Assembly (NCBI RefSeq): GCF_000226115.1
Contig: NC_016458.1
Span: 5,118,001 to 5,182,000 of the forward strand
DNA length: 64,000 bases
Direction: 5' to 3'
Origin: Thermothielavioides terrestris NRRL 8126
Taxonomy: Eukaryota; Ascomycota; Sordariomycetes; Sordariales; Chaetomiaceae
The position numbers and the translations under genes were made by a program. Of the stretch, positions 1 to 11,461 are shown one piece after another. Numbering within the stretch: position 1 is the stretch's first letter; every line of letters starts with the position of its first letter. A model generated the notes under the pieces. It was given only the letters and a program-made list of their open reading frames with translations, ran no database searches and was not told the origin of the DNA.

Positions 1-210
1 TTGGACGGCATGGTTCCAGAGATCGGCATCATAGCGTGCCAGGCTGCGCGAGTGGCCAACGGTTCCTATGTCCTGGTAGGAAAGGTGGAGCGGAACGTCC
101 CATGCTAGAAGCGGTTTCCTGTGTACTTGAACAGCAAAATAGATTCCGGTCAGTAGGCTGAGTAATGAGACGGCGTTCAGTGCGAAGGGCCATATGCGGG
201 AGGCGGCCAT
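1..210 (-). CDS. N-terminal part of an unrecognised single-pass membrane protein (cut by window edge)
   Basis: An ATG at 210-208 on the minus strand opens a frame that stays free of stops for 70 codons to the window edge, so only the 5' part is visible. After a short N-terminus (MAASRIWPF) there is a hydrophobic stretch of about 16 residues (ALNAVSLLTGIYFAVQ), followed by a polar region with YDADLWNHAV near the edge. This is the plan of a type II membrane protein with a short cytosolic tail. UstYa-family proteins start this way, and a UstYa-like gene lies divergently about 1 kb away, so a second UstYa-like gene is possible. The HxxHC motifs that would prove it lie outside the window. Function not assigned. 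Confidence 0.5.
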   Translation of the reverse strand, partial: MAASRIWPFALNAVSLLSLLTGIYFAVQVHRKPLLAWDVPLHLSYQDIGTVGHSRSLARYDADLWNHAVQ

Positions 211-1199
211 TGTCTGCCTTTCCCTTCCCTTCCTGTCCAACACCGTTCTCGACTTTCGTCTCCTCGGCAAAAATTTCGTCCCATGACTCGGGCCTGCTTC
301 GCCCGCCAAGGCACGTGATTCGGTTCTAGTGCCCCTACTAGCCTGTGTTCGCCTGCCCGTTTGTGATCACTGTTCACGGAGGATGAGGCGATCTCAAATT
401 CCCAGTGGTGCCAGCCATCCCCTGGTTCTTGCGTTACAGTGGGTTGTGTTGGGAGACCGTTATGGCCACCCCGGGGCTCGCTCCAAGCCACGTTTACCCC
501 TGAATGAGGACATATAGCGTGACTTTTGGATCAATGAGCATAGCTGCGCCGTGCCTGGTGGCCCGATGTGGTTTATTTTTTTTTTTTTTTTTTTTTTTTT
601 CGATTGAGAGATGCGCCCTCTGGCGTTCCTGCCAGTTTACTGCCTGGCTCTGTAACCCGTGCCAGTGGGGATGTCGCCTCGTCTCCCTGATGCATAGTAT
701 TCGCAGAGCCCTATCAATCGCGAGGGCTGGGAGTCACTGGTCGACGGGTATCCTGCTACGAGGGTCGAAGGACATGCGCGAGGACCAGCCGTTGGCGGGC
801 TTTTCGGTTGGTGATGGTACAGTTTCGCACGAAAGGTTAACTGCATGCCAGGGATGAAAGGCAGGGATTCTCTTCGTTCCGTCGAACCTGCAGTGCGGCT
901 GAGCATGTCCTGCAGGGTTTCTTGTGTTTGCTCTTTGTTCTCTCATCCCACAATTCGCCCAGTTTGCAAACAGCTTTGGCTCCAGAACGGGATGTGGGCG
1001 GGGCTCGACGTTTCCGGGTGTCAATGAAACAGGAGACGTCTGGGATGCAGACACACCCACCACGCAACCTGCCACGCGTCCCCTGCTTTGTTATCTTCTC
1101 ACCCGAATCCTCAATGGACTCAGCGCTTCCCTTGAGCTGAGCAAGACATTTCCTCTCAGATTTCAGGCAGGCCATTGTTGGCGCTCTACGGGTCATTGC
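211..1199. other. Intergenic spacer with a T25 tract
   Basis: Divergent spacer between the left-edge gene and the UstYa-like gene. It holds a run of 25 T at 576-600. Frames here are short and mutually overlapping with no recognisable motif, and I see no gene. Confidence 0.5.
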
Positions 1200-2183
1200 A
1201 TGATGCAGGCTCTGCATTCGTCCAAAGACCCTGAGGCTGGTTCAGACGGAGGCGACGAGCCCACCCATGCTTCAAAGCCAGAGCAGACGCAACATCTGCT
1301 GGGGGCAGGACACGACGAACGAGAATGGAGTGATTACACGGGTGCGGACCTAACATTAGGACCAAGGAGGTTGTCGGGGAAACACCCCATATGGTCGGCG
1401 ATCATGTCGGTCCGATCACTCCTCGACACAGTGCTACTGCTGGTCATCCTGGGCTTGTTGCTGGATCGTGGCTGGCAGGGCCCGTCCAGGTTCGAGGTTG
1501 GAGGTGACATAACAGGATTTGGACCACAGAGTGAGCAATGGTTGTGTTGTGACCCTTGGTATCATCTGCTAACTATATGCCTACAGTATCCCAGCAAATC
1601 AAAACCTTTACGCCAGATCCTACGTTTGTCCCTGAAAACTACACCGAGTTCTTTACAGACGAAGTCAAAGCCCGGTGGCTGAGCATAGTTCCCAGTAAGC
1701 GTTTCCCATCCAGCTAGTCCACATCGCCGCTGCTGATGAGAAGACCCGAAACGCAGAGGGGCTAGGATACGTCAGAATCAACAATACTGGCGACTACAAC
1801 AACCTCCCCACTCCTCTGAAATACTACCCCGATATTCCACTTTCACAACCTCTGTCACGCACCAGCTGCATTGCTTGCACTCGATCGTTGGGGTCGTGGC
1901 GGCCTACGCGTCAGGCGAGCTCGAAAGGATGCCTCAAGACGGGCCGTGGCACATCAGCCACTGCTTCGAATACCTGCGGCAGAGCGTCATGTGCTGCGCC
2001 GACGTGGCGCTCGAGGGCCAGCAGACCACCTTCCCGCCGGGGTTCACCGGGAGTGATGGGTGGGATGCGAAGCATGTCTGCAAGGACTACAACCAGGTCC
2101 TGGCACATCTGGAGAAGAACCGGGCCAACGACGAGGTCTGGATATCAACTGCGCATGCCGAGGCAGCACAAAAGTGCTGGTGA
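1200..2183 (+). CDS. UstYa-family (DUF3328) oxidase-like protein, frame probably damaged
   Basis: The C-terminal part carries both hallmark motifs of the UstYa/DUF3328 family, HQLHC at about 1859-1873 and HISHC at about 1950-1964, followed by EYLRQSVMC and the conserved W-D-A-K-HVCKDY segment. Family members are membrane-anchored copper-type oxidases that cyclise fungal ribosomal peptides (ustiloxin, dikaritins) and also act on other peptides. Exon 1 (1200-1530) encodes a polar N-terminus and one TM helix (LLDTVLLLVILGLLL). A GTGAGC/CTACAG intron leads to exon 2 (1587-1694, ending KARWLSIVP). Beyond this the model is uncertain. The family-like frame (GLGYVRINNTGDYNNLP) can only be reached by skipping 23 nt, too short for an intron, and the HQLHC frame is shifted relative to it. 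A 46-nt intron 1695-1740 would keep everything open but gives a less family-like sequence. It may be a decaying gene. No KEX2-type repeat precursor peptide is visible nearby. Confidence 0.6.
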
Positions 2184-2343
2184 TGGGCTTACGAACCCAC
2201 AACGTGTCACGATTGTCGGTTTCTTATCCTATGTACTTTGTTTTCTTTTTTCGGGCCCCTTTTTGTCTACTAACTTGATCTTTAACGTCGCTCAACATCG
2301 AGTTCTCACATGGCGGTATTCTGGCCCCTCTCTCGCCCGCTGC

Positions 2344-2977
2344 CTACCCCAATAGAACACCAAACAGATTGCGAGAAGTCTTTGGCGCCGTGCCCGTGCA
2401 GTTGCCATACGCAGACTGGCAGCCATTCTCTGCGGCACAGTAGTCGGACGTGTTGCCGCAATAGCCCCTAGTAAAGCATCGAACGACACCCCGTCAGCAG
2501 CCGATCCGAATACCTTCATCACTAACACCCTGCCAGAAAAAGGCAGGACAAGAAAAAAAAAAAAGGGGGACAGAAAACCTACGCAGCCGAGCAGCAGCTG
2601 ACGACGGTCGCGTTGGCCGGACACCGATAGCCGTTCTTGCCGGCGCCCGTCGTGCCGCAGGTGCCGTCGATGGTGACGCTGACGCCCGGCTTGGGCGCGT
2701 AGCAGGCGGACGTGCCGTTGGAGTAGCGGGCCTGGCAGCCGGCCGTGGCGAGGCAGAAGGCCTCGGTCGAGCCGCAGTAGCCGTACTGCGAGCAACAGGC
2801 CGCCTCGGCCGGGCACGTGTAGCCCGCGTTGGCGGCGCCGCACGTCATGTTGGGCGACACGGCGCGCTCGGAGAGAGACACGGCGCCCGGGTGGTGGCCG
2901 AGCTCTGGTACCGCCAGGGCGAAGGCGCCCAGAGGGAGGAGGAGGAGCGTGGCTAGGTGGGTGAGCATGTTGGGCAA
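2344..2977 (-). CDS. Secreted chitin-binding protein with two CBM18 (hevein-like) modules
   Basis: Two exons on the minus strand, 2977-2583 and 2467-2344, are joined by a 115-bp GTAGGT...CTAG intron (phase 2), giving about 172 aa. The N-terminus is a signal peptide (MLTHLATLLLLPLGAFALA; an in-frame ATG lies three codons upstream). Two cysteine-rich modules follow. Module 1 runs from CGAANAGYTCP through CCSQYGYCG to GCQARYSNGTSAC. Module 2 runs from CGTTGAGKNGYRCP through CCSAAGYCG, which spans the splice junction, to GCQSAYGNC. CC-S-x-x-GYCG is the chitin-contact core of CBM18, and splicing restores it exactly, which supports the intron. There is no catalytic domain, so the protein is probably a wall-associated or secreted lectin that binds chitin. 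Such proteins can shield hyphae from chitinases or act as effectors (inference). A TTTAAA box lies roughly 70 bp upstream of the ATG. Confidence 0.85.
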
Positions 2978-4751
2978 AGGTTTTGCTGGTTGAGTTCTGG
3001 CTGTGCGATGCAGCCCGGAGAGAAAGGTGCTGGTTTGGCAGGCTTTTAAATGCTTGGCAAGCGGTACAGGGCCAGCATTCGGGCCATCATATGCCTGAGC
3101 GGCCGGAAACGGGAAATGCTCATATCAATGATCGTCGATCCGATCAAATCCCATGGTGAAATAACTGCCGGGGCGCGTCGATCCGCCGCATGCGCTGACG
3201 CGTCGTTGCGTGGTTCTCCAGCCGGGTATTGCTGAATACAACGTGCTGCTACAGACAGATGAAGAGAAGTCTATATTTACCCGTGCATGTTTGCGTGCAA
3301 TTTGCTTCCGCCAAGGTCTACGTGGTTGAATTAGGTCGCTTCCACGCAGACTCGGGTAATCTGGGGCCGCCCCCTCGGCAAGGTTATAGTTGTCGGATAT
3401 TCACCGAGCATCCTATCAGCCCTGCCGATTAGCCGCTACCGACGGCGGGGCTCAGGGGCACAAACAAGACTTGAATGCTGGAATAACTGAACTGGGCTGA
3501 TCGTCGGACGGCGAGGTCAAAGATGGCAGTCAAGATTGCAACATGCGCAGCCGAGAACATTGAATGAGGCGAGGTGCCGAGTCCCTTACCGACGGGAAGT
3601 TACCTCGACCAACACCTCCTCTCAGTTGCGGCTGCGCGGCCGCTCGAATTTCGATTCTGGGTGTTTAACATTCATCCCGTGTGCTCATTTGACGTTTCGT
3701 CTTGCCGACCTACCCCGCAGCCTTTCCCTTGGGAGGGCTTTGTGCGATAACAATGCTAGACCAATGCAAAGTCTATTGTCTCGTCGTGTCGACGCCCGTT
3801 TCAATGCCTTCGATTGCTCTACAGGACGGTCACCAGCAGGCTTCGGACCCCGAAAGTACTTAGAACGAGGTCGAAGACCGGTCTCCTTCGCGCATGGGCG
3901 CTTACGAGGGTGACGTTCCTGAATTTAGCTTGTGATGAGTTGATGAGTTGTGGCTTGAGAATAATGCCCTTGAGCGACGGGAACATTGGTAAGGTGCTGG
4001 GCACATCCCGGTGGGCCGAAGAATTCGAACCGTTGGCAGAGACCCCTAGTTGCATCCCTGAACACCACCAGCGCTCTCAGCCGCCATCCTATATCCACAG
4101 AGCCCAGCAAGGCCTTGGTTCATATTCCACCTATTGCATTGTGGGCTAATCGCTTGTCGCTGGAAGCGAAGTGCATATAACAACAACAGTATCCATTTCG
4201 ATCGCGCAGTTCTAGCCCCAATACCACCCCTGAACAGGCACATTCCGTCACTCACCAGCAACCTAGTAGTTAGACTAGGTCTTTTCCGGCCTACCTAAGC
4301 TTGGTCGATGCACAAGTGCTTCGCGCCCCGCAGAGCCAGCTGGACTGGCATCGCTTGTGATAAAGCGAAGCTTAAAGATGAGCTCCGGAAAGTGTTACAT
4401 ACACACAGTGTAGGTATACACTGACGGAGCGAAGCTAAGCTTCGCTTGTATTCCGTATTGCTGGGCTTTTTCCTCTAAGTTTTCTGTACGGGGACTGGTC
4501 AAGAGGGTCGAGTCATGTGACTAGTGCGGTTTGCACAGTGTCAATTTCTTTGTAAATTACCGCACAGCTTTGCTTCACACTTACGGAGTCAGACAGGCGC
4601 CTTAGGGTATTTTACCCAGGCAGCAGAGCCTCTCCGGCCAGACCACTTGTTTTCAGCACAGCCAAGAACCGCTTCATGAAAGGCCAATCCTGCCTCTTCA
4701 ACTTCGCATCCGCTAGCCCAAACATGCGGCTTCCTCAACACTAGCTGAGCC
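2978..4751. other. Intergenic spacer with a short foldback sequence
   Basis: No convincing gene; the frames lack family motifs and overlap one another. The only structure seen is an imperfect inverted repeat at about 4362-4446, with AAGCGAAGCTTA in the left arm and TAAGCTTCGCTT in the right. The GCTCCG and AGTGT blocks are also mirrored, leaving a very short loop. Confidence 0.4.
4362..4446. repeat. Imperfect foldback (inverted repeat, about 40-bp arms)
   Basis: Left arm elements AAGCGAAGCTTA, GCTCCG and GTGTTAC reappear as reverse complements in the right arm (GTATACAC, CGGAGC, TAAGCTTCGCTT). The arms differ by a few bases and a small insertion. It may be a relic MITE or a transcription-terminator-like hairpin. 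Confidence 0.45.
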
Positions 4752-6184
4752 ATGACCAGCTCTTCAGCCGCCCGCAGGGGCCTAGCCGACATGCCCGTCG
4801 AGCTGGTCCGGCATATCTGTACCTTTCTGCATCCGCCCTGTTTCACAGCCCCTCCACAATGCCGTGGCCAGCGCGGAGAGAAGGTCTCCCTCTCGCGCCT
4901 CTCAAAGGCATGCCGAAGTCTCCGCGACATTGTCCAACCGTTCGTCTTCCACTGCTTTCCGGAGCTGGATCAGACCTCTCTTGTGCGACTCGCACGCGCC
5001 GTCATCGCGCGGCCAGATCTTGCCCAGCACATGAAGGTCATCGGCGTGTACGACCTAGGCGGCCTCCCCGACGGAGAGAAGCGCTTCGTCGAGGAAGCCA
5101 GCCTCCACCTCCGCCTCCCCGACGGAGAGAAGCGCTTCGTCGAGGAAGCCATCCTCAACCTCGGCCTCACCGCCGTAGCCAGGCGCTGGAACACCAGCAA
5201 CGAAGGCCAGTACCGGCACCTACCGCTCGAACTCGTGCTCCTGCACGCGCCCAATCTCGAGCACCTGCGCATCCCGCTCGAGTACGAATGGGACCCGCAC
5301 AAAATCCGGCAGCTGCTCGCCGGTACCGGCCGGCCCGCCTGGCTGACCAAGCTACGCTCGCTCGACATCGGGCACCACTTCTTCAAGGACGAGCGCTTCA
5401 CGGTCTCCGCCGCCGCCCTCCGCGCCCTGCTGCAGGCCGCGCCCAACCTGGAGGCCCTGTGCCTACCGACGCCCAACTGCGTCGGCGGCGGCGGCGGCGG
5501 CGTGTTCCCGCAGCCGATGCGCCGCCTGCGCCGGCTGTACTTCAAGTGCAACTGCTTTGTCGACCCGGCGCTGCTCGCGGACATGCTCGAGGACGCGCCG
5601 GGCCTCGAGGTCGTCGCGCTGCACTGGGACGCGCGCGCGTTCGTGCTTCTTGGCGACCGGACGGTGGCAGACGCGTGGGATGCGCTGGCGCGCAGGAGGG
5701 ATTCGCTGAGGGAGATCCGGTTGGATGTGCTGAAGTCTACGTCGCTGGGCTGGGGGGACGGGGGCTGGGATTCGCTGGTGGGGTTTGAGAGGCTGGAGGT
5801 GCTGAAGGTGGATGGGCATGCGTTGGGCGCGTTGCGGGCGGTGTGGGAGAGGAGGAACCGGCATACGGGGTGGATAGCTTCTTGTCGGGCATGTTTCCGC
5901 CGGGCATTCGTGAGGTGACCTTTTGGCGGCTGGATGGACTAGCCATGCGGGCGGCAATGCAGATGTTTGCGAAGGTTGTGGCCCTTGGGAGGTACCCCAA
6001 GCTGGTGAAGGTTACGCTGGCCCCGTCGGAGTTGACGGATCGATGGGGGTTGAATGAATGGACAAACTTCGAGGCGTGGACGCAGGTGAGGGCGGAGCTG
6101 GAGGAGAAGTTTGCGAAGGGCGGTGTGACTTTCGAGATCAAGAGGGACTCGCCCTATTGGACTGCTTCTTATCTACCAGATTAG
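4752..6184 (+). CDS. F-box protein with LRR-like C-terminus; internal tandem duplication and frameshift
   Basis: The N-terminus (about residues 10-60) is an F-box: LADMPVELVRHICTFL, then LSRLSKACRSLRDIVQPFVF. F-box proteins recruit substrates to the SCF ubiquitin ligase through Skp1. The rest has leucine-rich spacing (LVLLHAPNLEHLRIPL, ALLQAAPNLEALCLP, MLEDAPGLEVVALHW), typical of large ascomycete F-box/LRR families. Residues LPDGEKRFVEEA occur twice, 17 aa apart, because a 51-bp segment is tandemly duplicated in frame (copies from 5063 and 5114). The frame from 4752 would stop at 5918, but similar coding continues in another frame from about 5843 to 6184 (GMFPPGIREVTFWRL...). No intron of workable length fits. 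An indel in the AG-rich stretch near 5845-5860 is the simplest explanation, either a real frameshift or a sequence error. Confidence 0.7.
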
Positions 6185-8663
6185 ATGCTCTTTTTTAAAA
6201 GGCAGATTGTCTTGTGACTCGATCACAGCGGCTTGCATTTGGACGACTCACTCTGGCAAGGAAAGCATCGCATTCATCATATAGTTCTATTACCATCATA
6301 TAGTTCTATTACCGAATACCCCGACTTGCCTGGCTCATCAGTTGGTGATGTCAGCGAGCAGTGTAAGCTCATGCGGAATTGAATGAGCCTCACCATCAAC
6401 GTTCACTGACAATTGTGTTTTTGGCCGGCAGTGTTCCGGCCCCTCACGTGCCCGAGTTATTCAGAGAACCAGAGACTCCCGCATCTAGGACCATTCATTG
6501 GAAGTGCGGACAGCGTCATATCGCGACTTTCGCCCGTAACCAGGTTTATCTCTTGCTCAACACCATCGTGGCATCCAACCATCATGGCATCCAACCCTCC
6601 GTGCCGACCCCTTAACTCATGCCCTCCACACCAGCATCCTCAGCATATCGCTCGCTAAAAGGACGGGCATTGATTTCGGATTTGATGACTCGGAAGAGCA
6701 GATGGCAAGAACGGCGGCAGATGCATTTCAGTTGATTAGCCATCCAAGGAAGCGAGCAGTCCAATGCAGGGCAGGAATTGAATCTTGTCTGAAGGGTGCT
6801 CATGGTTGGCTCACTGAATAGAGCCATGTAGCCATGTATTGGCATGGCGGCATGTTCTAGCTTCGTCGCAACCCGGGCGGGCGCAAATGGTTTCCTGCGA
6901 CTTTCTGTCTGGCTGAACTCCTACGTAGGAGGGGGGCCAGAAGCCTGTCTAAGCTGGCATCTTGCGGCATTATTCTCGGTCTGGCTTGGTACCTCGTGAT
7001 CTAAGCAATGGGGAAATAGTCTCCTCGTCCAGGGAAAGTCCTTGCTATGGTGTCCATCCAAGTCTTCTTACAGTTTGCCGTGAAGACTTGGATTTAAGGT
7101 CGTCATAAACGACCGCTTTTCTCATCATGTTCTCGCTTCAGCGACTCAATGACAGGGCTCGCAATGTTACGCGACTTCTTTGCAAGGGGTGGGTTTCCGG
7201 CCGACGCCTCTCTTCAACACGACCTCTGGAGCGTTCCGAAGCGCCATGGTGTAGGATACCAAGAGGTCGAATTCGATGGCGAGACAGGTGGGGAATCTGG
7301 GCAGGATAGGAGGAACGTTCGGCTGAGCAATACGTTTACAGCTCGTTGCTGAAAAAGGCGATGGGAGGGGCCGGAAAGGCAGTTAGTGCGCTGCCGAAGG
7401 TCAAACGACTCGAGTTGCTGTCCAGTCATGGGGGGCAAGGTTGCCGAGCAGCACCACGATAGCACCTCAGTGACAAGTTTGCCCATGGTGACCGGTTTGG
7501 TGCACATTGGAAGGTTTGGGCGAGTCGCTTCCGGGGATTAGTGAACAGGACGAGCGAACACCGGGGCCAGGAATTGACGCTGGAAATGCGACTTCACCAA
7601 CATGTCGTCCCCTGCCCCGTCAAGAGATCTGTCTGCGAGCCCCAGCGAATGTGGGGGTCATCGAAAACGGGCGTGTCATGACTCGCAAACGGAATAGCGT
7701 TGTTCTGGGCACCGCACACCGAGGGAGGTTAACCGTTCCTGGAGTCGGTGAGTTGGGCCTCGGATGCAGCCCCGGCATTCTCAATGCAGCGGGTGACGGC
7801 GAAAGGGGAAACCCGGAGTGTTCGTCGGAGATGGGCTGAATATGGTGACCGTGAGAGGCTGGAATCAACGGTGCGAAGGACGCAGCACTTCTGTTTTGAC
7901 GACCGCGGCAAACCTGACAGCGGCGGGCGGGGGCACGTGTAGGGCGGTCGTGGAAGCGTCAGGGGGCAGGCATCTCGAGGTTTCTGGATCGGGCGGGCTG
8001 GTCGGAGATATAATTGCACTAGTGGAGATAGCTGTGCTTTTGGCATGCATGCATGGAACCATTCGAATGCCACCCACTGCTCCACGCAGCCCAGGAGTAT
8101 GGAGTGGCAGTTCACATGTCGTCGATAAATGCGCATGAAACGGATAGCTGGGCCCTCCTGGCCCCACATTTGCCGAGTGGGACCTGCGCCTGGAGGAGCG
8201 CTGCCAGCCAGCCAAACCACCCACGTGCAAGCTGGTGCAATATCGAGCTCGCGGGACAACTTTCCTCTTTCATCACCGCGGCCCCAACGTCCAGGCACTC
8301 CATGGGACGCTCCCGCAGACCCGGGGGAACACTTTATTTTTCGTAAGGCCAATCGAAGGTCTGGACCTGCGCATTCATGCTCTGCGGTCGGCTGGAAGCG
8401 ACCCTAGGACAAGCCAATAATGGGCGCCCTGTTGGACCTTGGTCGGGTCCATCGCCTCGCATCTGCACGTTGCGCAGCACGAAGAAATGTGGCAGCGGTT
8501 GCGATCGAGGGGTTCTCTCTGCCTGTTTCCCCCCACCCGCCCCCCGCTGACCGTCGTTCGCTCGCCCCTTATTTCGCAACCCCCCTACATCATCCTCCAC
8601 CCGGACCCCTAGAATCTCTCGCGCCACGTGTGAGCGTGGTCTAGGAGCTTCGGCTAATTATGC
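6185..8663. other. 2.5-kb spacer, no recognised gene
   Basis: Frames of up to 207 codons exist on the minus strand near 7729-8352 but have no domain-like composition and overlap others. Small tandem repeats are present: a 19-bp unit twice at 6276-6313 and a 16-bp unit twice (one mismatch) at 6563-6594. Confidence 0.4.
6276..6313. repeat. Two tandem copies of a 19-bp unit
   Basis: ATCATATAGTTCTATTACC occurs twice back to back just downstream of the F-box gene. Confidence 0.85.
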
Positions 8664-11461
8664 ATGGCCGTCGATATTGAGGAACTGATCATCGCTCCCT
8701 TCCGGGAGGTCGTTGACCGCGGCAAGGAAGCCGTCGCCAATGCCGAGGCCGCCCGCGGGGAATCCGGCGATGGCGATGGCAATGGCAATGACACGGCGCA
8801 GCGGATGGCCAAGGCGGGGAAGGCCGTGGTGCGGGAGGGCGAGCGGGCATTGAAGCGTCTACAGCCTCTATGGAACGACCAAGTCGAGAAGTACGGCGAC
8901 ACCTTCAAGGCGGCAATGAGCAAGAATGGTGAGTAGGACCCTCCGCCCGCCGCCGCCGTTGCGTGGCGCTGACGCGGGCGGCGCAGACGAGATCGAGGAC
9001 AAGCGGCGCAAGCTCGAGGACCTCCTGTACGATTTTGAGGACTACGTCGAAATCGACACCTTCGACGAGGGCCGCTTCACTGAGCTCCAGGGTGCCGCCA
9101 AGTCACTTGCGCTCCACGTCCTCGACATCATCAAGCGGTTGAAGCTAGACGGCGTCCCCGTCAGCCCGCCTCCCAAAGTGACGGCATTTCCTCCCTTGCC
9201 TCCGCTGCCCCCCGGTGCCTTGCTGCAAGGAGCCGTAAAGCCGCCTTCTCGGACATCAACCACCAGGTCTCAACAGTCGGCGCCGAGAGCCACCGCTCGC
9301 AGCAATCATGACGTCCCGCCGTCGCCGGTTGAGCCGTCGTCCCGCATTTCGCGAGCGCCCAGCGCCGTGTCAAACGGCGGCAACTCAGATTCTCGGAGGA
9401 GGAGGCTCACACCGCAGGGCCTTTACAGAAGGGACACTACCGTCAGCCACGCATCGTCTCATTACAGCGTCGAGACGTTGCCGCCATATCCAAGCGAAGA
9501 ATTCAATACGGCTGCTCCGGGGTTCGAGATCCCGCCCCCGGTCAGGCCTTCTCATTCCGTCCACGAGGGCTCGGCCGAGAGTCCCCAGGACACCGGGCCC
9601 CAGCCGCCTGCTCCGGGAGACCGCATCCAAGCAGCAGCACCCCGACCGGGTCAACGGCGCTCGTCCACGCCAGATGTCCTGGCCTCTCGCGGCAGCGCCA
9701 CGCGTCTCGCGCATGACCCCACCACCCCCACGAGCCCAGACGGCAGCGGCGTTGACACTCCCAGCTTCCCGCTTACGCGGACGACAGCATGGGTGAGCGA
9801 CCAGGCGGCCGCCACGGCGTCGCCGCGTTTGACGACCCGGCCGCTGCCCATCCGCGAGGCCGTCATTCCCGAGGGCCAGGTCGTGACCACCAGGAGCAGC
9901 TTCACAAACAACGAAGCGCTCGCCCCCGGCCGACCCTTGAGTCCCTTTCAGACGCCTGACGGAGGCGGCCGGACTTCATCACTATCATCGGCGCCGCCGC
10001 CACCACCTCTCAGTCTGCCCTCGGCGGCTGCCGAGATTGACCAGGGCCTCATGGCCAGCGAGGACTGGAAGACGGTCATATCGGAGCCCAACTCAAGCTC
10101 CCGCGCTTTGCACTCCGTGTCGTCGCGCGAGCCCGACTGCAGCATCGGGCCCAAGAGCTCGCTATACCAGATGAAGGGCTTCTGCGAAGGGGCACAGGCG
10201 TTCAAGCAAGGGGGTCATCTGCAGGGTGTCAAGAAGGTGCAAGGATACGTCGCGGTGGGTAATGCTTCGTCTGCCTCCGTCTTGATCTCCTTGTGGTGAA
10301 TTCTAACCTCTCGGCCTGCCAGGGTGTGACAACACAAACCGGGAAATGTATCAGCTGTGGATACGCTCACCAGTACAACGAGCTGTCCCTGGACGTCAAC
10401 TGGGACCGTAAGCCGCCTCAAGCTCCCCCACCCTTTCCCCCATACTCCCGGGCTCGCCACTGACCCCCGCTGCCACAGCCAAGGCAAACTTCTCCAGTTC
10501 CAAGGTCCGCTTCCGCATTCGCTTCCTGTACAAGTCCCACCTGGTGACCGAGCGGCTGCCCGAGGCCTACTACGGCTGCCTGTTCTGCGCGCAGACGGGC
10601 TCGGTCGTGCGCGAGGGCGACGCCACCGTGTTCCCAGACTCGGACGCGCTATTCCGCCACCTCGCGCGGCACCCGCAGCCGCTACCCGAGGTGCCCGGTG
10701 TCACGGTGCTCTACGGCAAGGAGTTCGCCCCGGACGACCAGCGGCTCAACGACTTCGACGTGCACTTCCTCGAGCCGCCGGACGCCGACCTCGGCATCCC
10801 CACCCACCTCGCCGCCGAAATCGCCCGCCTGCCCGTCGCCACGGCCACCAAGATGCACGTGCAGCGGTACGGCGAGAAGAAGCTGCCTCGCCCGGACGGC
10901 GTCTCAGAGAAGGGCCTCCTGCAGTTCTTCATCGGCGCCCGCATCGTCGGCGTCGAGTTTCCCGTCAGGTGGGGCGGCAAGTGGGCGAGGGGCTGGCACG
11001 ACGGCCAGTGGGGCGCATTCCCGGCCAAGTGCATCGAGTTGGAGAAGCCGCGGCGCAACGAGACGCCGCCGCTGATGACCCAGGCAGCCGGCGCCACGAC
11101 GGTCAGCGTGGTGACGCGGTGGAAGTGGGATCCGCGCGACGCGGCCGACAAGGGGTGGCTGGCGTTCGACAAGGGCGAGACCATCACCAACGTGGGGTGG
11201 ATCGACAGGGAGCACTGGTGCTGGAGCGGCACCAATCGCAAGGGGCAGTTGGGCCTGTTCCCGCGCAGCCACGTCCAGTTCGACAAGGTGAAAGAGGATG
11301 CCCCGGCGCCCATCGGCACGCCGCTCGTGCGCCCGAGCACTGCGGGCGGGCCGGGCAAGGCGAAGCGGGGATTCTTTGGTCGGAACAAGAATGCGTCGGT
11401 AGCGCCCAGCTCGGCGTCGTCTATCAGCGGCGGCTCGAGCGTGTTGGAGATTCATATCTGA
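8664..11461 (+). CDS. Large SH3-domain protein with CxxC pairs and a disordered middle
   Basis: Four exons (8664-8928, 8987-10254, 10323-10407, 10479-11461) with clean GT-AG introns of 58, 68 and 71 bp encode about 866 aa. Residues 1-180 are helical and charged (EELIIAPFREVVDRGKEAV; DKRRKLEDLLYDFEDYVEID). Residues 180-480 are low-complexity, rich in Ser, Pro and Arg. A conserved-looking block follows with two cysteine pairs (CISC at about 520-523, CLFC at about 573-576) and later His residues (FRHLARH), which could bind zinc. Near residues 745-810 is an SH3 fold: TRWKWDPRDAADKGWLAFDKGE, then WCWSGTNRKGQLGLFPRSHVQF, containing the ALYDY-like start, the WW pair and the P-x-x-Y/H position. A Lys/Arg-rich tail follows. 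Likely a cytoskeletal or signalling adaptor; the specific partner cannot be told. Confidence 0.8.

Noticed and set aside
7729..8352. 207-codon minus-strand frame
   Set aside because: No domain features or splice context, and opposite-strand frames are equally open; judged a chance frame in GC-rich spacer DNA.
9520..9545. T-arm-like GGGGTTCGAGATCCCG
   Set aside because: Lies inside an exon of the SH3 gene, with no other tRNA arms.
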